Source: Tubiluchus corallicola
Taxonomy: Eukaryota; Priapulida; Priapulimorpha; Priapulimorphida; Tubiluchidae
DNA length: 64,000 nucleotides
Reading direction: 5' to 3'
Assembly (NCBI GenBank): GCA_030141605.1
Contig: JAQGDQ010002373.1
Coordinates: 155,921 to 219,920, forward strand
Numbering within the stretch: the stretch's first letter is position 1; each line of letters opens with the position of its first letter. Below are positions 11,931 through 24,919 of this stretch, piece by piece. The notes below the pieces were generated by a model. That model saw only the letters and a list, made by a program, of their open reading frames with translations. It made no database searches and had not been told where the DNA came from. The position numbers and the translations under genes were made by a program.

Positions 11931-13750
11931 AATATGATTACTTAGTACTCATTGTAACAGCCTTGAAGCATTGAAGACAAAACACACTAAAAGGCAAACT
12001 AGACTAATCAAATTAAAATGATGTTAAAACTAAATTTATAGTAATTAAAATCAAAATTTTTGTGCGCGATATGTTGCAAAAAATGTGTCCGTCAGAGGGG
12101 AAAATGTCGTTTGAAATAATTTTAGAGTTACAAATGGTTCAAGACAAGGCAGTAAAATGTCGCCTGTATTTTAACTCATCTAATAATTAACAATTACTGA
12201 ATTTAAAATAGGATATTTTGTTGTTATGTGCGTCAATCAGCTTATCTACGCAGATGAAATGTGCATGGAAGCATTTACTGCCAACGCTCTTCAGAATCCA
12301 AAGCAAACTTACGTTGGGTATTTCACCGTAGGCGCTTATCTGCAGACAAGATGGATAATAAGCATCAAAACCCACTCGTTGTTATTGATAGAGGGCTACT
12401 TAACAATATAAAATCACTGGAATCTTTGCAAATTGTCAGGACATGTAGGTCAGATCTCTTTTTTATATAGTGCGATGCGACACACTGTGCACGCCTTAAC
12501 CCAGTTTTCAACACCAAGCTTATTACTAATGCGTGACTAGAACACGGATGATAATCAAGGTTGATTCCACAAAAAACAATGAACCGGCTGAGATAAGGTA
12601 GGCAGATTCAGATGTTCACACACACTTTGTATGAAAGGAATTTACAAAGGATATTGTGTCGACCTTGGTCTACCGTATTTTATACATCTGTAAGATAACC
12701 TATAAAAACATTTATTTTTATTACACAATCTATCACAAGTGCAATAAAATGTTAAAGGCATTTGTTTACTCACTGACGTGTCGTATTGAGTATGTAATTA
12801 TAATATCATTTTTATAGATCATTTTATAATTATAATATAATTTTTATTATTGTAATTCCCGTGTTTAAAATTATGTTAATGTGTGCCATTCTTTGTGTAG
12901 ACGTACCACTTCATGCGTACAAATTACTGGTTATTATGGATGCAGAAATCTCAAACAAAAATGCTAGTTCTCTTCAATGCGTAGTCAGCAACTGTAAACG
13001 CACCTCGGGGGTTTTCTCTGCTAAAAGTCCACAATTATCGACCGGAATCCCTACTCAAGCAGCCCCTGTTTAGTTTTTAAACTGCCCCTTTGGTTGCGCA
13101 TTCTTTACGCATAAATTTACCATGTCACAATACGTTTAAAAACCAACAGCGCATGCCTTGGCTTCATGCTTTATAACATGAGTGGTAACGTTGGAAGATG
13201 CTGTGGTATTTGAATACAACAACCGCGCACTAGCTGCAAGTGAAGCCAGCTGCTGGACGAAAACGTTAACTCTTTTGACACGACAATTTTTTCTACGTTG
13301 CGTATATCATTGATTGAAGTTTACTTCCTGCTGTGAACATTGCCCAACGTTCTTTTAAGTAAAGGTATGAGTAATTTATCTTTAACATATGAGCTTTCCT
13401 GCTTTATTCTTTAACGTTACAGGATCTGCTATGGCTTCATATATTTGGTTTCGCTTTGAACGTTAAATATTACTAATTGTTTTTTGTTAGAGTACAATTT
13501 ACGAAGCACTAGGCGGACTCTAAAACTAGAATCTCACTCGTAGACAAGCTGACACATTCACGACGTAGTGGCAATAATAATTTAGTAATAATGATAAATC
13601 ATTTGTAGAGCGCAAAAATCGACAGAATAGTTCAGTGTCTATAGTACACAATAATACATAAAATTTAGGTTTAGAATTAGTGACTACTATAAATTTATAA
13701 ACACACAATAATGCAAGCATATATATACTAAAAAATTCACCAGGCAGATT
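11930..13750. other. Intergenic, no recognised feature
   Basis: Several 60-70 aa ORFs occur (12187-12470, 12861-13073, 13526-13720). None has a recognisable domain, splice-linked partner or codon-level conservation that I can judge. Treated as non-coding. Confidence 0.45.
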
Positions 13751-14185
13751 AATTAAACGATAAAAACGGTAAAAAGGTAAGATTTGAGACTAATTTTAAT
13801 ACAGTAAAAATCAGTGTGTGATCGCAAGTTAAAAGAGAATTTATTCCATTCACGTGGAGCTGCACTGGTAAAAGCACGTATAAAGATAATAAGCAATAGT
13901 TTAAAAATAATACGTTATTTGACAGGAAGCTAGTCCATTAAGATTCGAGTTATATAATCAAAACGTCAAGTTTTAGTAACAATTCTTGCAGCAGTATTCT
14001 GAAGACGTTGTAAACGATTAGTTTCTTAAGCAGGAATATTAATTTATAAAAAATACAATAGTCAAGCCAAGTTGCTCAATTGCAGATAATGTTATAAATT
14101 TACGAACTACGCCAATTCTGCGAAGAAGTAAACTAAACGATTTACAAATGTTATTAATGTGAGCTTTCATAGGGCCAAATCATGG
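13750..14185 (-). mobile_element. Decayed LINE 3' end (CR1/L2-like)
   Basis: Reading the minus strand, in order with scattered stops: ETNRLQRLQNTAARIVT (near 13975-14025), FDYITRIL, a LPVK pair, and RAFTSAAPREWNKF (near 13845-13885), then a LKSYLF-type tail. This is the ordered C-terminal pattern of CR1/L2 LINE reverse transcriptases (LQ.VQNAAARLV, HITP.L..LHWLPV, RAFS.AAP.LWN). A 3' fragment of a dead copy. Confidence 0.72.
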
Positions 14186-14249
14186 CTAATTCCCAAATTT
14201 CTAACTTCAAAACTTACAGAAACAGGAGAATTTCCAGCCTGTACATTAG

Positions 14250-15780
14250 CAACCCTGCCATCAGACATGACGTGACGCTAACACGTAGTTTCTATCCGAT
14301 AGGAACTCTTGGCTTATTGTTTACGGACCACTTTGGAGTACAAGCACAGGCACCAACGTGCCCTTGAAAGTCATGCAAAATGTTTAATTTGAAGAAGTTG
14401 GGTACAGTTGCATGAAAAAAGTGAGAATAGATCATATACATAATGTTTGTGAGAATAATCTTTTTCTTTGTGTTTGAGGCAATCATCACTTTGTAAGGAT
14501 ACTTATACGTTGTGTGCGAGACAATCATCATTCAGTAACATAAAATAACATTCCTTGTTTACAAGCAAAATGTCGTGTTTCTGTCCTCCGTGCCTCAAAA
14601 TATCAAGAATCCTTGACGTAGACCGTATCAACTCATCTACTACGATTATAGTGTATACCAAGCGTTTCAAGTAGACATCAATGTCTTTCTTTATCTCTAT
14701 CGATTAATTCCATTGCAAACTGTGCAACACTGTCATTTATATTAGAGAGTATTATGATATTTTCTAATTGTTGTATTAAGAAACAATACGTCATGCTAGA
14801 GATTTTTGCATTCGCGCTAAGCTTAAACTGTCGTGTATGGACTGTAACACGCGGGTTTAGTGTCACATAAGCAAAATAGTTCTGGAAATATAAATAGCTT
14901 TGAATAATGCTCGTCGCAATAATTAAAGGAAAACCGGGTCATTGTGTAGACATTTGACTAAAAATAACGTATGCTCTAAAATACTGAAAACTGCAATAGC
15001 TTTTTAAACCAAAGCTCATATTAAATAATAATTACCTCGGACAGTTACATTGTGTTAAACGTTCAAAGCTATGCCTGGCTCAGTGAATCGACTAAGACTG
15101 GTAATGGCGCCTTCTTGTCACCTTTCGCGTGGCCGACAGATAGGCGCGGCACCTTAATAAGCATGATCATGAACAGCAGTGTTTTCCCTTTTTATCAGTA
15201 GAGCCAATTTTCGTGACATCACGTCGGCGTCTTATAGCAATCTTCGCTTACGCAAACGTGCTTAGGGAAGATGTGTACCATCGCACAAATTGTGATTAGT
15301 TTGTGACATAACCGATAGCTGTGTTCGGTTGCCATTAATTAACATTCCAAGCGAATTATTGAAATTTAAGAAACAGAAAATATAAGAAACTGTTATAGAC
15401 AAGAAAATGTATATTTTGGACCGTAAAAAGGAAGTTGGGTTTAACCAATCGTCCCGTTTTCCTTTCAATTTGCACGTTACTTTTTACTTTACCATAAACA
15501 TGCTTGCCTGTGCAGATATGAAGATTTCAAGCAGCCATTACTGATTAGTGTAGGCGTTTCAGTCCTCTCCTACAATTATAATGTGGCACTAGTACTTAAC
15601 GCGTTCAACACGCAAACAGCATTAAGTTTACGGCTGTTATAGCTCTAGTTACTATTAATCAATACACACAAGTACAATAAATTTGAAGGCAAAGCGATTT
15701 TGAGTTCAGAGTATTGCTAACTCATTCGCGTTATTAGAGCACGTTATTTGATTTGTAGAGGTAGTAGAATCATGTAGAAT
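14250..15780. other. Intergenic, no recognised feature
   Basis: No domain, RNA gene or repeat family recognised on either strand. Confidence 0.5.
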
Positions 15781-15925
15781 GGACTGGATTGGATTAGATT
15801 GGATTGGATTGGATTGGATCGGATCGGATCGGATCGGATCGGATCGGATCGGATCGGATCGGATCGGATCGGATCGGATCAGATCAGATCAGATCAGATT
15901 AGATTAGATTATATTATATTAGATT
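15781..15925. repeat. GGATT/GGATC/AGATC/AGATT pentanucleotide array
   Basis: Five-base units change in blocks: GGATT with one AGATT, then about a dozen GGATC, then AGATC, then AGATT grading into AT-rich variants. The GGATC core puts a GATC site every five bases. A simple-sequence array with ordered variant zones. Confidence 0.95.
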
Positions 15926-18900
15926 AGAAATTAAAACAATTAATGAAAATTCTTCCATAAAGTTCACAAAATTGCTTTGTAGTTTAAAGTTTATTTCAGA
16001 CCAGAAGCTTTCAGTTTCTCGATCTTCATCAGTTAGAAAGTATGTCGCTGTCAACTTAATCTGAATTGCTATAAGTTGACTGTGACACACTTTAATATTC
16101 TTAGTATTCACCAACCGCACACCATTACAACTTAAGTATAAAAAGTTATCTAATAAAATCAAATAAGTAACAATGGGACTGAACTAGTCCAAATGAAAAA
16201 AATAGAACAGAATCGAATTAAATGTAATAGTTTTACATAATTATAAATAGTAGCTTATAATACTCATAGCAGCGCCAATAAACAAATCTACTGGTATAAG
16301 TCACCATTAATATTATTGTACTTTCAATGAGCATTAATGAAATAATAAAATTAGAACCATATTATTGATGCCTAATGCCTTGTAATGAAGTAATTCTGAA
16401 CATTACCAGTGAGTATGAGCTCCATTTTTGTGCAAAAAAGATGAGTTCAGATGTAGTTAAAGCTGCAGCTTGACCCGGTGCAATGTGATTATTTACTTAG
16501 TATATCATCATGCAAACAAGGGAAGCCAGTTTGAAGCCAGGTTGTTGCGTTCCGAGCATTCCAGAGCTGCCAGTCAAACCTCGTGTCACGAATCAATGTT
16601 GATAGTAAACACTACTTGATCAAAGCACGCATTGTTTCGAAAATTCACTTACAAATATTTCCGTGGCAGAGAGGTGGGTGTATGCCATTTCTTTATGACG
16701 AAGCAAACTTCTGAGTTCCGGTGGGCTCCCCGGAATACCGGCTGGAGGGCTCACAAGCTCCTCTCAGTTGTTGGCTTACAAAGTACAAGGTATAATTTCG
16801 CTGGAGAGTAATTTACTTTGCATAGGAAGAGTAAGTACGTATTAAATCATACAGAAAACCGAAATAAAAGACCAACGGTGCTGGAGGTGGCAGCGTGCCT
16901 CACTATCATTATATTATTCATTCCAAAATACTTACGTATTTACATGATTTACAAATTATGAAATCTTGAATAAAACATGCAGAATACGAGAAGTCACCCA
17001 GGCACGGGGCGTTTACGTATTAAAAATTGTAATTTAACTAAAAACTTGTTTTATTACAACATAATTATATAACTGTCTGTACTATAATTTTTGCCAAGCA
17101 CCCAATATCGATCATCAAAATCTTTGAATAACACTACGTTTTGTTTTATTATTGTCGTATTTTATATTTTACTGTGTTTAAATTAGCGGCAGCTTATTTA
17201 CATTGAGACTTATTTACTGGCGAAAGTAAAAACACCAGTATTGATCAGTTTCATCAAAACTTCATCAAAACGCATCGGAATTCTCGATCTAAATCGCCTG
17301 TCAACATCTAAAGCATCGCCAGTTCGGAGAACTCCAGAAAGACCAATTCAGTGTATCAGACATCCGGCCAGTCCACAAATTAGGGAGTTTAATACTCGTT
17401 TGAACTTTAAAAAACGTACTCGTTTTCCTGAATGCTAGTGATTAATGTCTTGAATGCATTAATCTACGCAGAGGAGAAAAAACGAATGTTTTGTGACGCT
17501 AAACATTTCTCAAACGCTTTGATGTCAGAAAAGCGAATTAATGAAATTCGTTTGTAGGAATGCAAAGAAAATATTTTCTGGGCGATTAGCTGCTCTATCA
17601 TGTTGTAGGCTACCCTTTCATTTGGCGGTTATATGAAAGGGGAAGAGAAAGTCTGTTTGTAATTAGAAATCTTTTCCACTTCTATACGACTAATACCATA
17701 GCATTGGAAACAGCAGTATGAAGTAATTTAATTAAAACGTCCACTATGCTCATTGATCATTCCGCGCTTGTTACGTTACATCCTTTTCACTGTTTAGTAA
17801 AGTTCTCAATAATAAATGATTTTTTTTTAATTCATATATTTTATTACACCAGGTATGGCAATTTAAAACACACTAGTCATAAAATTACAAATATTAAGCT
17901 AAAATAGCTTAACAAGCATACAATAAAGGGAATTTTTTACTCTGATTAACAAGCATAACAGTAATAATTGAGTTATATGTCCATTGGCATAGGAAAATGG
18001 CGTTTGATGTACATGCTAAAAGATGGTATCTACCACCTTTCAAGTTTCAAAGCTTACATATACAGGTTTGTTTCAGTTCAAGACTCTGTTTGGAGCAGAT
18101 TTTATGGGGAATTACATGCCTTTTCATGGCTTGTTGGTTCTTCTCCTGGATTTCTTTCTATTCATTTTGTGTCATAGTCAGTGTATAATAGGATGCCAGC
18201 TCTATTGAGTCTACCGTGTCTTCGACAACTTCTAAATATTTCCAGAATGCCTGAACTCAGGGTATTTTGAAGAAATAAGTAATTTTTGAGTAATAAGTAA
18301 GTCTAAATGTAAATAAGCTGCTAACGTAAAAATGCAAAAACGCATTTAAATGATTTTCAAAGATTCTGAGGATTGACACAGGGTGCCCAACAGAATTATA
18401 GTGGACTGTTAAATAAATGCATTTTTAATTGTAATAGAACATGGTTTAATTAAATTACAATACGTAAGCGCCATGTGCCTGCGTGGCTTCTCCTATTCTA
18501 TGTATATGTTTTATAACAAATGCATAATTGCGCCTCATTTTTGAAAGCGTGCATCAGAGAAACTCGGCATTCGCAACAACAATGACTAATACAATATGTT
18601 TAATGTAGATTTTAATTTCCTTTAGTTAAGTAACTGCAGGATTTAGATGTTTAAGTTACTCGCTTGTGATTAACTCTATGAAGCCGTTCATTTTGCTGTG
18701 ATGCCGGCCTGGTTTTACTTCGTGTAATACAAAAGTTTGTCATTTACTCATTTTGCGGTAAACAATGCGTTTTAAAGTTTAACAAAAAATGGTTCTACGA
18801 CAACTATAAACGTCCATCTGTTATGGTTATTACCATCATTTTGCAAGCAGTAAGCAAAGACTACCTGTATACAGGACGTTCGTGCACTATTGATGTTCGG

Positions 18901-19230
18901 ATAGCGCATCAACAGACTGGCGTGGGTGGTACCGTTTGATGTGGGTAGTGTGAAGAGGTTTTTTAATATTGTGAAGTCACAATGGAGAGCTATTGCAGAA
19001 GTATTAAATGAAATATCATTTAACACATACCATGTCATTAGAATTTGTACATTTTACAAATAAGTGCAAGCAAAATGTACATTAGTGCATACGTGCACGT
19101 ATGTGGTAAGCAGGCAACACAACCCTTCGCATTCCGGACATGTTTTACAGTTCAGCATTCTGCAAGCTGGATTCAAGCACTCGGTGACAGGGATACTTAA
19201 TGGCAGAACCAGAATCTTGTTTATCTCTGC
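15926..19230. other. Intergenic, no recognised feature
   Basis: About 3.3 kb without recognisable genes. The ORFs at 17241-17438 and 17968-18208 overlap one another in several frames and match nothing I know. Confidence 0.5.
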
Positions 19231-19304
19231 TGCTGCTAAGGCTGCTACTATTAATACTACTACTACTACTACTGCTGCTGCTACTGCTACTACTGCTGCT
19301 ACTG

Positions 19305-19372
<68 letters not shown>

Positions 19373-19508
19373 GCTACTGCTACTGCTACTGCTACTGCTA
19401 CTGCTACTGCTACTGCTACTGCTACCGCTACCGCTACCACTACCACTACCACTACCACCACCACCACCACCACCACCACCACCACCACCACCACCACTAC
19501 CACTACCA

Positions 19509-19544
<36 letters not shown>

Positions 19545-19565
19545 ATACTACTACTATTACAGTGA
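19231..19565. repeat. CTA/CTG/CCA trinucleotide array
   Basis: Roughly 330 bp of trinucleotides arranged as (CTA)n with CTG interspersed, (CTA)n, alternating CTA-CTG, CTA-CCG, CTA-CCA, pure CCA, then back through CTA-CCA to (CTA)n. All frames stay open, giving poly-Thr, poly-Leu and poly-Val ORFs of up to 227 aa. These are artefacts. Confidence 0.95.
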
Positions 19566-20075
19566 ATAGTGAACTAGGTAGCCACCAAGGCAACTACGGG
19601 CCAACCCCCAGGCATGGCTTGACTTTGGTTACTGATATTTACTGTACACAATACCACGAAAAAAACCTTGGGCATCTTCTAACGTTTTTCAACTGGGTTT
19701 TACGACAGTCATCTAATTTAACTGCACATTTAAGTGAACAGATTTAACGGAAGCGCATTTCGCATTTAAATAAAACTTGCTATTAAAATCTAACTCAGTT
19801 CCATCATTGCTTCTAGATTGTGTGCTGTCAGAAAAGTATTGATCTCATTTTCCCGACATCGTCGAAGATAAGTGATTGACTCTCTCTAAACTGAAGACGA
19901 ACATCAATTGATACATACCTTCTGTTTTTGATGAGCGGATTTTTTTATTTATGTGCGAGCAACAATGCAACATGTGCTAAAGTCTATTTTGTACGTTTAT
20001 GAGTCAATCATTCATTAGTGACACTTCTGATTCTCTGCTTGTTGGCATTTTTCATGGAAGGGTGCTTCTATAATG

Positions 20076-20434
20076 CAGGCCATATTACTCTGAAGGCTAG
20101 TATAGGTTGCTGCCTAGAACCCTCAGGCTTGAAGTGCTCTTCTAAAAATCTTCAAATTAACTTTTTCGTAAAATGAGTATAATATTTCAATTATTTGTAT
20201 TGCTGAATTAAAAAGGGAGGCCTAGGAGTCTAAAAACCCAATTTTAAAAGAATGGTGTGGCCTGTTATTGTGGCGCGTTATTTGACATAGGGGGCCCTAG
20301 TTTTGGGTCCTAGCAGTAAATCGTGGGCCTCGGTCCATGTTTCTTTATCATCGTGCGAATTAGAAGGTAGCTCTGTCGAGGGGCCCCATAATTTTATTAT
20401 ACTAGGGATCCCAAAAGATCATAACATGGCTCTG
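20076..20434. mobile_element. hAT-like MITE, copy 1
   Basis: A ~360-bp element with degenerate ends CAGGCCATATTACT and ATAACATGGCTCTG. It shares its interior (TAGTATAGGTTGC, CTCAGGCTTGAAG, the terminal GGGGCCCCATAATTTTATTA region) with copies at 37776-38143 and 41003-41376. The CAGGGCCGG...CCGGCCCTG ends of the better copies resemble hAT termini. No transposase. The target duplication is not convincing. Confidence 0.7.
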
Positions 20435-20539
20435 CTGGGGAGGCAATGATTTTGCGTGCTTCTCTAATCAGTACTCTGCTTTTCGAATTTCACTCGTTCG
20501 CACATTGCAATGATTTTATTACATTATGTATATCAGCAT

Positions 20540-20790
20540 CTAGACCCCCTATGTTTTTCACAGAAATTCTTCCATACATATGTTCTAGCAGTATTGAACC
20601 ATGATTATGACTTTAAAAGAATAAAAGAAAAGAAAAATCAATGAGCTCCCATGGCTTCTCTGCCATGGTAACTTGCTAAGTGAACAGGTTAGAGTCATTA
20701 ATACAATTTTTGTTTATGTTTTATTTCTTAAACCTTTCTAGTACCTTTATCATTAGACCAAGGGTCTTCCGCCTTGTTTAAGAAATTATC
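20540..20790. repeat. Possible second hAT-like MITE fragment
   Basis: The stretch GACCCCCTATGTTTTTCAC... AGTATTGAACCATGATTATGACTTTAAAA resembles 31660-31765. This suggests a second, shorter dispersed family. Boundaries are unclear. Confidence 0.3.
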
Positions 20791-22730
20791 TGAGGATCTG
20801 GGCACCTGTAAAATTATCATAATGCGTAGTCTTTATTGAATTTATTATTGAAAACCATCTCTCATTAGCGTTATATAGTATCTCGATAAAATTCACGTTC
20901 ACGTATGTAACAGCATGTGCTTCATCTCAATGAAATTTATATTCTGCGAATGTAACAGCATGTGGTTGCATCGAGAATGCCACAAGTATACTTAAGTTTT
21001 GATTAACTTCCGTTAATGTCCCGCTTCTGGAGTACTCAAGAATAGCTTGAAGTTCCATTGATCATTTCTCAGAGACGAGCTTATTAGATATGCACCACGG
21101 TATGCCCAGTACGATAAAGTACAATGTTATGAATAAATTTATGAATCGGTAATTTGGTGATTAATTAATAGAATTATCTACTGAATTAGATTCAGTTGAT
21201 AAAACGGATACCTCTTTGATTTGATAAGATAAATTTATTGATTGATTATATGAACTCACTCAGCTGGCAAGGCACGAGATTTAATGCGAAGCAAATTATT
21301 TTCACAGGTGTGTTTTTGCGTTTACTGAAGGTAAACAGGTGTTCATTAAGAGAAAGCGTAATCTTGTTTATAACCTTATGCAAGCGTAGATAAACGCTCT
21401 ATATAACATATGCAGAGTTACACGTAATTCTTAAGAATATATAATTATTAAGAAGTCGCGAGAAGCAAAACTTCTTTGGAAAGAAAGCTTTATGGCCGAC
21501 GCCAAGCTTGCGATGAAACTTTGGGAGCAAGGAGTTCTGAAAGACAGACCTGGCGTGCAGCTAACTTCCCACGGAGGAGAAAGAATTCTTGAACCACCTG
21601 GATGGTCATAAACTTCTTGGCAGGGTAAAGCCAAGGATGTCACCTTTAACCTATTGCACCATATTGCGTTTCAGCGCGACATTACGCAAAGCGGAACTTG
21701 GAGTTATAAGCCCGTGTTTGAAGACACGTGGTGGTTAGTTAGTTGGGTGCGAGCAGAGAGCAACATCAGGGAGAGAGGAGCCAGAGAGAGGCGACAGGAA
21801 ATCTGACAAGTGTATAGACTTCGTTTCGAACCAGCGTGGACCATCGTTCTACGTCCTCAGCTAATCTGAGCACTGGATCTACGAATAGTCTTACAGAAGC
21901 ATTGGATTTGTGTACGGGAGTTGCATTGGCCATTCCACCGAGTTAAGTAATCTTAACGCATTTGTAACTTGAGAGTAACTCTGCATAGTAGTAGTTCACA
22001 TTGTAGTAGACACCTTAAGTGTAGCATACGGTTTGATTGTAAAGTGTATACTTCACATTGTATTTAGCACCTTAAGTGCAACGCACGGAAAATTGATAAG
22101 TGAATTATTCGTGTATCTCTTGGAGCTAAAACATTATTTGTGAATGCCGACCAGCGTCTAAGACCAAATCGTGTACAAATATCTAGCTAAGAGTAATTGT
22201 TGTAAACCAATAAAAGTATTCACTTTGACTTAAATTACGAGTTCATGTATGCTTATAGGTGTTTAAAGTTAAGCAACACTAGATTCGATAACGAACCTGT
22301 AGATTCGCATTGTATTAATCATTAATTAATTTAATAAAGCTCAATTGCGGGAGCTAAGCTAGAAAGCTTTTGGGATAAAGACTTTTCTCACAGTGCGAAG
22401 TCGTAGAGTCAGTCTAGAGGGACTAGATTATCGCCCGATAGACTAATCTTAAGCCCTAGGAGCCAGGTGTTAAATCACCTTGTGGCGATTAATTAAGATA
22501 GGAAGCGAATCAATTTCAAATCAATTTTAAATGGATATATAAATCAAGTGAATGCTATACGATCACAAGATATAATAATTAATAAGAGATAACTGGTGTA
22601 TTAGATCAGTATAAAAAGGATCATAAGATTTATAGATCATAACTGGCACTTGCGACCAGGATTAAATAGATACGATTTATATATATCATAACAACGTGGA
22701 AAAAGCTGGACTCTGTATCTCAGAAATTTA
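20790..22730. other. Intergenic, possible LTR-retrotransposon remnant
   Basis: At 21450-21610 the + strand reads as a short peptide including KLWEQGVLKDRPGVQL and ERILEPPGW. It is followed by ~600 bp of non-coding sequence beginning TGTCACC and containing AATAAAAG near 22210, which could be a long terminal repeat. I found no matching second LTR, target duplication or primer site, so this is only a suggestion. Confidence 0.2.
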
Positions 22731-22734
22731 ATCT

Positions 22735-23575
22735 GCATTTCTTGTGAAAGTGCTTGCAGAGCAAAGAGGCCATGGAAAGTGCACAGTCGTATATAAACTT
22801 ATGAAAGTGTTTGTAGGGCAAACGGATATTGCAAAGGGTATAGCAGCTTGTACTTATCGTGAAAATACTTGCAGAACAAAGAGGTGATGCAAAGAGCACA
22901 GCAGTTTGTAATTTTGGTGAAAGTACTTACAGAGCAAAGAAGTAATACAAAGAGCACAGCACCTTGTACTCATTCTGAAAGTATTTGTAGAGTAAACGGG
23001 TATTACAACGAGCGCAGCAGCTTGTATTCATCATGAAAGTACTTGTAAATCAAAGGGGACAGCAGCTTGTAATCACTGTGAAGGTACTTGCATAGCAAAA
23101 AGGTAAAGCAAAGAGCACAACAACTTGTACTCGTTACGAAAGTACTCGTAGAGCAAACAGGTAACGCAAATAGCAAAGCAGCGTGTATTCATTATGAAAC
23201 TGCTTGCAAAGCAAAGAAGTAATGCAAAAAGCACAGCAACTTATTATGAAAGTACTGGCAGAGCAAACGGGTATTGCAAAGAGCATAGCAGTTTATAATT
23301 CTTGTAAAAGTACTTGGAAAGCAATGAGGTAATGAAAACAGTACAACAGAAAACCGTATTTCATTTTCAGAATTTCATCTGGATTGTGTTTATCATTTTA
23401 AACTTTGTTGGGCTAGCTAATAAATGTGTCCGATAAAGAGCTCAGGTGCATAGGAAAGTACTTGCTGAGCAAACGGGCATTGCAGACAACATAGCAGCTT
23501 ATAATTCTTGTGAAAATACTCGCACAGCAAAGAGGTAATGCAAAGAACACAGCAATTCAAACTTCAATGAACTTC
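22735..23575. repeat. ~59-bp minisatellite with two alternating unit types
   Basis: About 13 diverged units share GAAAGTACTTGCAGAGCAAA and GCACAGCAGCTTGTA. Two variants are recognisable: one with AAACGGGTATTGC (type A), one with AAAGAGGTAATGC (type B), in the order B A B B A B B A B A B, a ~100-bp interruption (23345-23450), then A B. No ORF runs through it. Confidence 0.85.
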
Positions 23576-23684
23576 AATGAGTCAGTGTAGATTGACACAT
23601 GTTTTCGGATGCTATAAAAACATTTTTAGTTTAAAATATTAGACTTTAGATGTTTTAAATATTTACTTTTGTCCTGTGTTCTGT

Positions 23685-23850
23685 GGCCGGGTGAGCTGAG
23701 CTGCAGATTGCAAACATGCTTAGTGTTACAGTCCAGGCTCTTGATCCGCAGGTTCAGTGCCAGTATACATAGGGCTTACTCTCTATGTTACATCATTTGT
23801 GTTATGTCATCTTAACCTGTATAATTGTTGTAAGTGTGACAGCCATTAGT
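23685..23850 (+). mobile_element. tRNA-derived SINE, + copy of an inverted pair
   Basis: A tRNA-like head (GTGAGCTGAGCTGC, GCAGGTTCAGTGCC) is followed by a tail with CTCTATGTTACATCA, CTTAACCTGTATAATTG and GTAAGTGTGACAGCCATTA. The tail recurs on the opposite strand at 24118-24205. SINE identity rests on the promoter-like boxes plus the second copy. Confidence 0.55.
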
Positions 23851-24114
23851 GCATATGTTGTCTGTTAAAATCAGTGACGTAAAAATACATCACATGTATG
23901 TTCAATTGTTCATAATCTTTGACTACAGTACGTTTCAATAAGTCCTCGCTATGTTCTGTTCATAAATTTACCATACTCTGCAATAAAAATAAAATAATTT
24001 TTGCAACTTTTTATAGTTATACTTACAATACAGTTACAATTTTCACATTGTAAGTTAAAGTGTAAGATAAATGTAAAGAGCGTTTATCGCCATTCACTTA
24101 ATATACAACATTAG

Positions 24115-24290
24115 CAATAATGGCTGCTGCACTTACAACAATACAGGTTAAGTTCACGTAACACATATTACATAACATAGAGGGTAGGTCTTATGTGTCC
24201 TGGGATTGAAGCCTGCGGGGCTCGAACCTCGACTGGAACACTGAAATCGTATCTCTGTATCATCATTAAGACGCTACAGCATCTTAAGAA
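24115..24290 (-). mobile_element. tRNA-derived SINE, - copy of an inverted pair
   Basis: Read on the minus strand, it has a strong B-box (GGTTCGAGCCCC), then CCTCTATGTTATGTAA, CTTAACCTGTATTGTTGTAA and GTGCAGCAGCCATTA. This mirrors the copy at 23685-23850. The pair is separated by about 270 bp and forms a long imperfect inverted repeat. Confidence 0.6.
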
Positions 24291-24919
24291 AATAACAATG
24301 CGCGCATCAAAAGATTTGCTTTAATGAGATCATTTGGGCAGTGACATTTCGCTGCACGGCGTATAATGCACTAATTAGGCCTACTGGTGTCACATTACAA
24401 GGTGCAGTATGAGTTTGACATATTTGCTTCTTTATTGTTGAGTAAGCTCTTGCATTAAAATCGTGTCATGCAAATCAACTTATAAGTTTGCTGAGAATGT
24501 TGGCTTAAAAGTCTCTGTTAATTTTACTTTTTTTATTTAACATTTTATTTAATACAAAACATACTTTACAAATTACAAAAAACTAAGACGTTTAAATTAA
24601 CATTAAACAAATGTAAACACTAATTGACTGTCAATGAATGCAATTAGTTGCAATCAGTAAATATGCATTGACTACAATCTGGCAATTTTGGTTGTTCAGT
24701 AAATCATTAGAATATATGTTTCAAAGATAACCAACTAGCTTCAACTTTTTCTAGCATCCCAAGATAGGCACCTACATATTTCTCCGCCTTATACATATAC
24801 TTAATACAGCTCACTGCATGATTAAAATTCAGTATTCGTAATTTGCTTCGAGTACACCAAATATAATATTTTACTATTAAAATGGTCTTATTTAAACAAC
24901 TACAATTGACTTATCAATT

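Noticed and set aside
19054-19747. Large ORFs of poly-Val, poly-Thr and poly-Leu
   Set aside because: Pure consequence of a trinucleotide array that leaves every frame open.
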